A DNA stretch of 23,337 nucleotides from NCBI GenBank assembly GCA_902782905.1, contig CACZPB010000224.1:1-23337 (forward strand), read 5' to 3'. The translations under genes and the position numbers were made by a program. This stretch comes from an uncultured bacterium (GTDB lineage Bacteria > Cyanobacteriota > Vampirovibrionia > Gastranaerophilales > Gastranaerophilaceae). Position 1 is the first letter of the stretch; every line of letters starts with the position of its first letter. Under the pieces are notes generated by a model. The model ran no database searches, was not told where the DNA came from, and saw only the letters and a program-made list of their open reading frames with translations. Of this stretch, positions 7,401 through 19,400 are shown piece by piece.

Positions 7401-10400
7401 ATTCCGGTACTGTTACGATTGGAGACACGATTACAACATCTGTTAAGATTACATTTACTGATGATGTTAAGGCAACAGAGAGCGACTTAATCAAAGATTT
7501 CATAACACTTCCGAGCAACAAGAATATAACTGTTTATGACAAGTCAAATAACGTTCTTGGTACAGTAACGGTTGATAACTCGACAACATTCGACAAATTA
7601 TTCAGAGATTTGAGCGCGTACGGAATTGACGGCGAGATTCATGACGGCATAATTATGTTGCAGCCGACAAACGGTGAGTACGCTACAGGTGCAGTTTTAA
7701 GTGCATTGCATATCAATACAACGGAAGAAACTACGACGACTACTGTCGGTATGGCAGCTACCTCTAAGTCATTGAGCTACTCGGCTGACGTGAAGGCTAC
7801 TGAGGACGATAAGATTTCAAGCTTTATTAACCTTCCTGCTAATAAAACTATTACTATTCACGATATGGAAGGCGGGACACTTGGTACTGTAAGCATTGAC
7901 AACAATACAACTTTCGGCAAGTTGTTTGCTGATTTGAGCGCTTATGGTGTTGACGGTGATATTTCTGATGGTGTTGTCGGATTCTCGGCTAACGGATATA
8001 AGTACCTGACAGGCGACGTTTTGACTCAACTCGGTATCACAACAAGCTACACGACTGAAACAGTTACCACTACGGTTGGTAAATCTACTACATCCAAGTC
8101 ATTGAGCTACTCAGCTGACGTTAAAGCTACTGAGGACGATAAGATTTCAAGCTTTGTTAACCTTCCTGCTAATAAAACTATTACTATTCACGATATGGAA
8201 GGCGCTACTTTAGGCACTGTAACAGTTGATAACAATACAACATTCGGCAAGTTGTTTGCTGATTTGAGTGCTTATGGTGTTGACGGTGATATTTCAGATG
8301 GCGTTGTCGGATTCTCGGCTAACGGGTATAAATATTTAACAGGTGATGTTCTAACTCAACTCGGTATAACAACGAGCTACACTACAACAGAAGTTACGAC
8401 GACTGTCGGCAAAGCTGCGACTTCGTCTGAGGCAATCAGTTATACAACGACATGGGCAGCTAATGAGGACACCAAATTCTCTGAGATTGGTATAAATTCT
8501 AATCAATCGTATGTAATCAACCGTTCATCAACCGGAGAAAGTAATATCAGCGGAAATATTACTAAAGATACGACTATAGGCGAATTTTTCCGTGCTATTG
8601 GTGAATACGGAATACAAGGTACGATAAATGACGGCGTAATTCTTTTACAGTCTGATACAGAGCATTATATAACAGGCAATTTGGCTAATGCTTTAGGTAT
8701 AGGCACATACAATTACAGTCAGACGGTACACGGAGTAACGACAACAGTTGTTAACGGTACCGGCACAATGACGATTAATATAAATCAGACACAGACTGTT
8801 AATTCAACGGGCACTGCGACTGTTGGTGTTACAGGTACTGTGACTGTTAATATAACCCAGACATTGACTGTAGATTCTACAGGCACACAGACGATTACGA
8901 CTTATGATACGATTACTCTGTCAGTTACTCAGACTAACACGATTACGACAACGTCGACTCAGACTATATCAGCAACAGCGACGATTACGGCACTCACGAG
9001 TACAACGGGTACGGTGACTGTTGATGCTGACGGCACGACGAAACTCAGCGAGGTTCTCTCGACTGCGGATTGGAACGCCGTGATGGCGAATAATAATTCA
9101 AAAACAGTAACAGGGAATAAATACAATGATTATGACAACTCTTATTCTGTAGGCTCATTTACTGTCACGAATAATATGACTATAGACGAGTTCTTTGCGG
9201 GCTTGGAGAGTATCGGTATGAACGGTACTATCTCAAACGGTGTGATTACGATTACATCTAATGACGGTATTGTGGCAGAAGGTACGCTTATAGATGCACT
9301 CGGATTGTCGACAGTTTCGAGAGTTGAGACAATAACTGTCGGCAGTACTGTCACTTCGACTGCGCCTATTACTTATACTAAAATGGTTGGCAGCTCAACG
9401 ACATCGACTCAGCAGATAACATACACAGAATATGGTACTGTTGGCATAGCTGCAACTTCGACAGTCGGTATCACATACACCCATGTTACAACAGAAGGTG
9501 CTGCGGTAAGTTCAACACTTGGTGTAACATATACAGAGACAGATATAAACATGTATTCAACCGTTAATTTTAGCTATACAACAGAAGCTACCGGCGCTGA
9601 CACAATCAAAGCGATACGCCTAGAAGGCAACAAGATTGACGGAACTCTTAGTGCATCATCAACTGTATCTGATATTAGTAACGGTTCTATTTTTGCAATT
9701 AATACTGTTGCAGGTTTGACAAAGTTAGCAAACCTTGTAAACAGCGGCAGTAACATGTCAGGCAAAACTTTCATATTAGAATCTGATATAACTCTTACCT
9801 CAAGCTGGACAAGTATCGGGAAAGATAGTGGTTATGAGTTCAAAGGGACATTTGACGGCTGCGGATACACTATTTCAGGCTTAAAGCAGACTGTGAACGC
9901 ATCAACTACAACCGATACTGTCACATACGCAGGGTTATTCGGAGTAGTAGGTAACGGAGCAACTATCAAAAACGTTAACCTTACCGGTGTAAGTATTTTA
10001 GCTACCATTTCAACAGAAGGTACACGTGTAGGGGCTCTTGTCGGGCAAGTAAATGGTACTGCAACCATAAGCAATATTACAACAAGCGGCACAATTTTAG
10101 CAAGGGCTTCTAATCCAAGCACCGACATAAATGCAATCGTAGCAGGAGGTATAGCAGGGTTTAATAATTCAGGCAGATTATATATAAATAACTGCAGTTC
10201 TGCTATGACGATAAAAAGTACAACTACAACCCAGCTTGCAAATTCATATATTGGCGGGATACTGGGTATGGGAATCGCTGATATCGATAATTGTTACAAT
10301 TCAGCTGGGTTAAGTACTAATTACTCTAGTGTATTTAGTAATATTGGCGGCATTGTCGGAATGTTAGTCCCCGAAAAAAATAAAGAAACGCACATTTCAA

Positions 10401-13400
10401 ATTGTTATAATTCCGGATCGATAGGTGGAGCGAGTGGTTCATCAGGCGGTATTATCGGCATTTATTTTGATTGGCATTCAACACCTCCAACCTCAAGCCA
10501 ACTTCTAAGAATGGACCATTGTGTTAATGCAGGTACAATAGGCTCCAACGGCTCAACCAAACAAGGTTCATTTATAGGAATGGTTCAAGGTAAGTCAGTA
10601 GCTAGTTCTTATACAGGTTATGTACTCAGCGATTGTTATAGCACGCAGACTGTTTCTGCTATCGGTACTGCTTATCAAATGGGCAATAACTATAAACAAG
10701 ACGAATTCAATTGCGGTACCGGTGTAACTAACGACACCATCTACAATACAATGCGAGCTAATAACTGGGATGCAACAAAATGGGCAGCGTTATCTGGTGT
10801 AAACGGCCTTTATCAATACAACAAAAATGCTCGTTTATTACATCTGATAAATGCTAATGGCGCAGCCCAAACGATAACAATATCTGCGACAAGCACACTT
10901 GACACAGTAGTGTCACAATTGGGTTCATGCGGCATAGAGGCGACTATTGATGATGGCAGAATCCAAATCTCAGATACAAACGAATGGATAATCTCCGGCG
11001 GACTGGCAGAAGAGCTCGGAATACAAAGTATAGATACAAATAATGCTATATCGGTAAAAACATTAAACACGAAAAAAGTAGTTGATACAACCACTGATTT
11101 ATCTCATATATTAAGCTCAAACGTGACTTTAACAATAACAAACAGCAATACTAATGAATCCCAGCAAATAACTGTATTAAGATCAAGCACTTTGGGTGAT
11201 GTGTTTGCATCTTTATCCGCTTATGATATTAGCGGATATGTGACTAATACAGGAGCTCTGCATTTTGATTCTGTAGGCTATTGGTATATATCCGGAACCG
11301 GCTCTTCTAATCAATTTAAACTCGCAACAACTATAGCTGTAACAACAACTACCATCAACGGCAACTCAACCGTGGGTGATTTGATTAAGAGTACTACTGA
11401 CGAAGGGTTCGTTCAAGAAGTTACTCACCAATCAGTTTCAGGGCTCACGAACGCAGCAAACGTGACAGTTTTCTCCTCAGGCACCTACGCGATTACAAAC
11501 ACGCAGGGGCTTATCAATGCTGCGAAGTATTATAATAATACTAACCTAGTAAGCCTATCAGGTGTAACATTTGTTCTCGGAAGCAACATAAGTGTAAACG
11601 CCGGTACATATACAAATGCACAAGGAGATTCAGATTGCGCACTGTTTTATAATGATTCCAAGTGGTTTAGCGGTACTTTTGACGGCAACGGATACACTAT
11701 ATCAGGACTAACAAGTGCACTATTCAATCGTGCCTCTGGTGCTACAATCAAAAATCTCGGGACATCAGTAACAAGAAATGATGTAGGTATTAGATATCAA
11801 GGCGGGCTCGTAAACAGGGCATATTCTAACACCACTATCACAAACTGCTACGTCAAAGGTGATATAAGCGCTGAAGATACAAACGATATCGGCGGTATTG
11901 TAGGGGAATCAACGAACTCAACCATCTCATACTGCAGCTACTCCGGAACTATGAGCGCAAGCGGTGACTGCGAGAGCTGGGGCGGTATTGTGGGTAACCA
12001 AAGCGGCGGTACAATCCAATATTGCAGAACCTCAGGCTCTATAGAGAGTGATGACTACATGTGGGCAACAGGCGGCATCGCCGGCGAGTTCTCAGGTACC
12101 TTAAATAATAACACATCAAAAATGCAAATTAATATCGCCCAAAATTCAGAATCAATAGGCGGCATCGTTGGTTATTTAGAATCAGGCACAGTCTCAAGTA
12201 ATACAACCTACGGAGATATTAATGCTCACAAATATGTCGGCGGTGCTGTCGGACATATGTCTGCCGGATCGGTTAGCAGTAATACCATCTACGCTGATAC
12301 AACCGGAACCGAATCCGTCGGCGGTGTCGTCGGATATAAACAAGGCGGTACTATTTTAACTAACTACAGATACGGAAGTGTCACAGGGCCAAGCGGCAGT
12401 AATTCTAATAGCGGAACAGACCGCACAACATACGCACAGTCGCGCACAATCGGCATTACATCATCTGACGGAGCTAGCAGCTACAATATTACAATAAATC
12501 AGAATACAACAGTTGATGAGCTCGCGAGCATGTTTGCAGCTTATGATATTGCGCTGAATATAGACGCAACAACAGGCAAAATATCTCTGACACCAACGGG
12601 AAGCAACTACATCTCATCAATGGATAGTGAGCTTAGAGAAGCTCTGAATATTAACCTTAATGGTGCTACAACCAGAACAACCACAACTGCCGCTATGACA
12701 GCAGGTTCAAGCATAGATGAGCTTCTCAAGAGTCAATCGGCATCGTTTATAGAAACAGTAAATACAATTAATACCTCAGATTTGACTGAGCTAACTAATT
12801 CAACATCACTCGTGAGCGGCGGAACATACAAAATATCAACAACAAGCGCACTCCAAGCACTTGCTAACAAAGCAACGGCAAGCGGAAACCTTCAAGGAAT
12901 GACATTTGTTCTGGCAAATGACATCGATATGAGCTCGCTCGAAAACTTCCAAATAGCAAACTTTGCAGGCACGCTAGACGGTAACGGACACGTCCTCACT
13001 AATTTCAAATCAAGTAATGGCGGGTTGTTTGGCTATGTAGGCAATGTAAATCATCAAGGTAAAGTCGAGAATTTGGGACTTGAAAATGTTAATATTTCCA
13101 ATGATGCTGGAGATTCAGGTGGTATTTGTAACTACTTCGATGGTGAGTCGATTTTTGATTGTTATGTTACAGGAAACGTGAGCGGTACAAGCAGTACAGG
13201 CGGCATTGCAGGGGAAGCAGCTGGAATGCAAATAAGAAAATGCTCATTCTCTGGAACTGTAAAAGGTAATTATGTCGGTGGTATAACAGGTAGCTCTTGT
13301 GATGGAACAACTGCTATTTATGGTTGCAGTGCATATGGTAGTATATCAAGCAATGGCGGCATCGCCGGAGGTATTGCAGGATCTGTTTTCTTAAATCCTG

Positions 13401-16400
13401 CATCCATAGATTCTTGTACTGTATGCGCTGATGTGACTTCTCCAAACGGATATGCCGGAGGTCTTGTGGGAAACTGGAACGTAGACGATGGTTATTACAC
13501 TGCAAACATATACGACTCTACTGCATGTTGTAATGTTAACGGACGATTTGCATATCAAATTGGCAATTTCTCAAGCGTTAACGACGCAAGAAATGACATT
13601 AGTGTAAGAGTAGAGATTATAGGAACTCCGACTATACCTCTGTCGAATGATTTCGATTCATTCTTATACGCAGATTATAGACCTCTCTCTATCACCATAA
13701 ACTCATCAGGTACTGAGCATGTTGTGACGGTTAATCAGAGCGGTACGCTCGGCGATATGCTGACCTCGCTCGCAGCTTATGATATTGAGGGCACAGTGTC
13801 CTCTGACGGCAAGCTCACTCTAAACTCTGTCGGCAACAGCTACATCACAGGCATGAGCGATTTGCTCAAAAACAGTTTGAATATTGTGACAGGGTCAGGC
13901 GCTACTTATCAAACAGCAGCTATCGGAAAACAAACAATCAGCGGCTCTACAACTCTCGATGACTTGATTAGGCATCAAGACGCAACATTCTTAAATAGTA
14001 TCAACCAAATCGATACATCAGCGTTGACCGAGCTCACAGACTCAACATCACTTGTGAGCGGCGGAACATACAAGATATCAACAACCTCCGCACTTCAAGC
14101 ACTTGCTAACAAAGCAACTGCGAGCGGTAACCTATCCGGAAAGACATTTGTACTCGCTAATGACATTGACATGAGCTCGCTCGAAAACTTCCAAATCGAA
14201 AACTTTGCAGGCACGCTAGACGGTAACGGACATGTACTCACTAACTTCAAATCAAGTAATGGCGGGTTGTTTAATTCAATAACTGCTAACGGTACAGTAC
14301 AAAACCTAGGTATAGAAGGCGCCGTGATAACAAAATCCTCTATAGACTGTGGCGGTATATCTAATATTACGACAGGTAAAATTCTTAACTGCTACGTTAA
14401 TGGAAATATCTCAGGAACAACTAGTGTGGGCGGTATAACCGGTACATATACAGGTGCTACAATTCAAAACTGTGCAACAGGCGGAACTGTGAGCGGTAGC
14501 CTGAATGTGGGTGGTATTGCAGGATATGCATATTATCACGCCGCAACAAATTTAAGCTATAACGTATCGAAAGCTGATGTTACAGGTTCGACAAGCCGTG
14601 TTGGAGGTATCGCAGGATATTTCAGTGGTTTAAATAACAGCCGCAGAGCAGATGCATATGACAATGTCGCATACGGAGATGTTAGCGGACCAAGTGGTGT
14701 CGGCGGAGTATTCGGATGTGTTTTTGCAGCAAATATTACAAACAGCACAGCATACGGCAGCGTCTCCGGCACAACAAATGTCGGAAATATCTATGGAACT
14801 AAACAAGCTTCAACAACTGAAGAAACAGGTTCTCAAGACCACTCAAACGGCAACTATACTCCGTCTGTGACTGTTGTTCAAAACGGCACAACTGTGAATG
14901 TGACCTTCGGAATCAACACTACGCTTGATGCTATGGCAGCAGAACTAGAAACATACGGCATCACAGCCAACATAGGTGACGGCAGAATCTATCTCTTAGG
15001 TTCTGAAAACGCTTATGTAGACGGAGTATCCGACGAGCTCAAAAACGCACTCCATATCCAAACCGGCGACGGTTACACCTACAACGGCCAAACAAGAACC
15101 GTCACCACAGATACAACCTTTGCAGAGCTCGGAAAACCTAACGGTATATCTATCGGACTGGAACCTAATATTGGAACTGGTTGGAGTTATGTAACATTAC
15201 AAGCAAATTCAACCATAGGTGATATGTTTACGCAGCTCGCAGCTTACGATATAGAAGGCTACATAGCAGATGGAAAAATCACTCTCAAACCGAACGAAAA
15301 CTGCAATTGGCACATGATTGGTCACTATGGTATGGATGTTGATTTGTTTAATTTTGATGACAACAGCACTTGGTACACAACAGAAACCATCACTCACAAC
15401 GTTAACTCAAACTCTAACACACTAAATCACACAACAACAGGCACAATAAATACACTCAAAACATACACAATTACGTCAACTCAAACACTTACGGTTACTT
15501 CTACCGGTACTGAAACCTTGACTATCAACAAAACAGAAACCATCGAAGCAACCGCTACAGTTACCGTTGACTCTACAGGCACTGCAACAGTTAACGTTAG
15601 CCGAACCTACACCATAAACTCGACAGGTACGATAACAGTCAACACCACAGGCACAACAACAATAAACTTGAGCCAAACTCATACGATTAACACCACGGGA
15701 ACAGTCACGGTCGACATAACCTCAACACGACAGGCTACCGCAAACGACACAAGTGACCGAAAAGTCGGCTCAAGAGCGGAAAATCTGAATACAGGCTCAA
15801 AATTCTCTGAACTCGGACTTGCCGCAAATGATACAATACAGCTCAACTATGCAGGCAAAGACTATACCGTAACTGTCAAAACAACCGACACAGTCGATGA
15901 CTTAATCTCAACTCTTGCAGGTTTCGGGATCGCAGGAGCGGTTGCTGACGGCAAATTGACCCTCACAGGTACAGAAGACGGATATATAAAATCAATCGGA
16001 GTCAACCTCCAAACCGCTCTCAAAATGAGCGCAGGCTCCGGTAAAACTTGGACATCGTCTACAAAAACTACAACTGTCGGCTCAACTTCGGCTTCAACGA
16101 CACAGCACCACAGTGTCACAACTACGATGAACACAACTTCAACATTCGCTGAGTTAGGTTTAGCTTCCGCAGGCTCTATTGAGCTGAATTATGCAGGTAA
16201 GGCTTACACAGTCTCTATCGAAACAACCGACACAGTCGATGACTTAATCTCGACTCTTGGCGGTCTCGGAATCTCAGGTGCGGTTTCCACTGACGGCAAG
16301 TTGACCCTCACAGGAACTAACGACGGATATATTACAGCATTCTCCAATAATGTCGCTACATTATTGAACGTTCAAGCAGGAAGCGGTAAAACTTGGACTT

Positions 16401-19400
16401 CGTCTACCGCAACCACAACTGTCGGCTCAACATCAGCTTCAACAACACAGCATCACAGTGTTACAACTACTATGAACACAACTTCAACATTCGCTGAGTT
16501 AGGTCTCGCTTCCGCAGGCTCAATTGAACTGAATTATGCAGGAAAAGCTTACACAGTCTCTATCAAAACAACCGACACAGTCGATGACTTAATTTCTACT
16601 CTCGGCGGTCTCGGAATCTCAGGTGCGGTTTCCGCTGACGGCAAGTTGACCCTCACGGGTACTAACGACGGATATATTACAGCGTTCTCCAATAATGTCG
16701 CTACATTATTGAACGTTCAAGCAGGAAGCGGTAAAACTTGGACTTCTTCTACCGCAACAACAACCGTCGGCTCAACCTCGGCTTCAACTACTCAGCATCA
16801 TAGTGTCACAACTACTATGAACACAACTTCAACATTCGCTGAGCTCGGTCTCGCTGCCGCCGGAACAATCGGTATAAACTACGCAGGCAGAGATTATACA
16901 GTAACTGTCAAAACAAACGATACAGTAGGTGATTTGGTCGCTACAATAGGAGGTCTCGGCGTTTCAGGTCTTGTTACTTCAGACGGAAAGCTCGTCCTCA
17001 CAGGTACGGATGACGGATATATAACTTCAATCTCCAACAACCTGTCTACGCTATTGAACGTTCAAGCAGGCTCAGGTAAGACTTGGACTTCGTCTACCGC
17101 AACCACAACCGTCGGTTCGACTTCGGCTTCAACAACTCAGCACCACAGTGTCACAACTACTATGAACACAACTTCGACATTCGCTGAGTTAGGTCTCGCT
17201 TCCGCAGGCTCAATTGAACTGAATTATGCAGGAAAAGCTTACACAGTAGCTATCGAAAAAACAGACACAGTCGATGACTTAATCTCTACTCTCGGCGGTC
17301 TCGGAATTTCAGGTGGGGTAAATGCAAACGGTCAATTGACGTTAACAGGTACTAACGACGGATATATTACAGGTTTCTCAAATAATGTTGCTAGCCTATT
17401 GAACGTTCAAGCAGGAAGCGGTAAAACTTGGACTTCAACTACTCAGACAATTAAAGAAAATACAACATCCGCAGAACAACACCGCGACGTCGTTACAGAT
17501 TTAGGAACAGACACGCTCCTATCTAAGCTCAACTTTAGCGGCACAGGTTTGATTACAGTCGTTACAAACGGCACAGAACACGTCGTTACCGTAACAGCAG
17601 ACAAAACAGTCGATGATATGCTAACTTCGCTTGCAGGATACGGTATCTCAGGCGGTGTAAACGACGGCAAGCTCTACCTCGCTGCTGCAAGCGGATGCTA
17701 CATAAAAGATATGAGTCAAAATATCAAAGACGCATTCAAGTTCAAAGCAGGAAGCGGAAATTCTTGGCACTCAGAACTTGAAGCAACATGGGTAAATTCA
17801 GACTCAAGAGATTTGAGCGTCGTTAAAAACGACCTCAAACTTACAGGAGACACAAAACTGTCTTCTATAACAGGATTTAACAACGGAAACGGAAAGCTCG
17901 CTGTTCACCAAACAAACGGACAGTGGACTACAATATCCGTAGATGCTTCAAAAACACTCGATAACTTCTTTAATCAAATTTCAGCTTACGGACTTGCAGG
18001 ATCTGTCGATTCTGACGGAAAAGTTAACATTATAGGTGTCGGAAACGTATATCTCCAAAATGTTTCAGGCGGTTCAAATATCTTAACTTCACTCAAAACA
18101 AGCGGACTGAAGACAAATACTGAAACACTCACCGTTAACTCAACTTCAAGCACGTTAGGTCACACCGTTACTGTAGCCGCTACAGGTACAACAACACTCG
18201 AAAACCTCGAATTCGCTGACGGCACAGGCATAAACTTTGACGGCTCAGGTAATGTTAAACTTGAACTCACAACAAATTCAGATGCAGGAAATCAACACGT
18301 AACGCTTACTTTCAACAAAACACAGTCTCTGTATGATGTTATGAACAAGCTCGCTGAATACGGTATTACAGCTTCTGTTGATTCTGTGGGCAGGTTCGCT
18401 ATGGAAGCAACTAACCTCTCTGACTTCGATATCTCAGGAGCACTGGGTAACTTCCTGATGGGCGCTTATACTAAGAATTACGGAGTCGACAACACTTATA
18501 ACGTCTCGACAAACCTTGTCCAAAAAACAATCGTTAACATGACAGACGCTACTTCACTCGCAGAGCTAGGTGTCTCCCAAAACGGAAACATCAAAATCGT
18601 TCAACAAGGCGTCGAATACACAGTTAATGTGAACCTCGCAGAAATCTCTAACGTCGGAGACTTCAGAAACATGCTTGCTCAATACGGATTTACTACAAAC
18701 ATCGACTCTAACGGCAGATTGTCAGTTACAGGCGTCGGAAATTCTTACCTCGAATCAATCACAGGTGGCTCAAATATCATTGATGTATTCGGGCTTACAG
18801 ATTGGACAAGAGGCGAAATTACACAACTCAGCACGCATCTCGGCGACACAGAAGTCATTACAGACAATGTCGATATGACAAGAAAAATATCGGAGCTTAC
18901 AAACTCTAACGGCGCAAGTCTGAACATAAAGAGCGGTAACATGTACGTCTACAAAGACGGAACACGCTCCACAATGTATCTCGATAACAACGATTCGCTC
19001 CAAACCCTTCAAGCAAAACTCGCTAACTACGGAATTAACATGAATGTAGACTCTGAAGGCAGAATATACTTTGAAGGAGACAACAACTCTTACTTAACAA
19101 CAGACGGCATAGCTTCAGCTAGCGCAACCGACTTCTTATCAAAAATCGGCGCTGCTACAAACTGGTCTGAAAGATACGACTCAACAAGCGATAACTTAAC
19201 CTATACACAAACATCAAATTCAAAACTTTTAAGAAATACAAGACTTGTTGATCTTCAAGATACAGACGGAAATAACCTCGGCGTAACAGACGGTGTTTAC
19301 TATATCTACGAAAACGGCGTAAGAAACGAAGAAACTATTACTACCGAAACAACCGTTAACGACTTTATGATGCAGCTCGCTTCTCACGGATTGATTGCTG

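Larger units (their letters stand above)
4500..9310 (+). other. Hook-IN-like module array 1 (about 14 modules)
   Basis: Successive modules of about 80 residues, at a spacing of 100-110, follow the pattern: TKLSELGI, then two strands, then TLGDFVQALRDNNIDASL, then a strand ending in G, and a closing LGF/LGI helix. This matches the Flagellin hook IN motif (a domain found once or a few times in FliD and in some flagellins). Modules begin near 4510, 4830, 5170, 5485, 5890, 6195, 6515, 6820, 7135, 7455, 7785, 8115, 8455 and 9025. Early modules are well diverged from one another; those at 7785 and 8115 are nearly identical. Linkers are Thr-rich with a TTTTVG core. Confidence 0.8.

Noticed and set aside
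9832..10128. 98-codon open frame on the minus strand inside GLUG domain A
   Set aside because: Opposite to a clear beta-helix coding region and lacking a ribosome binding site or family signature.
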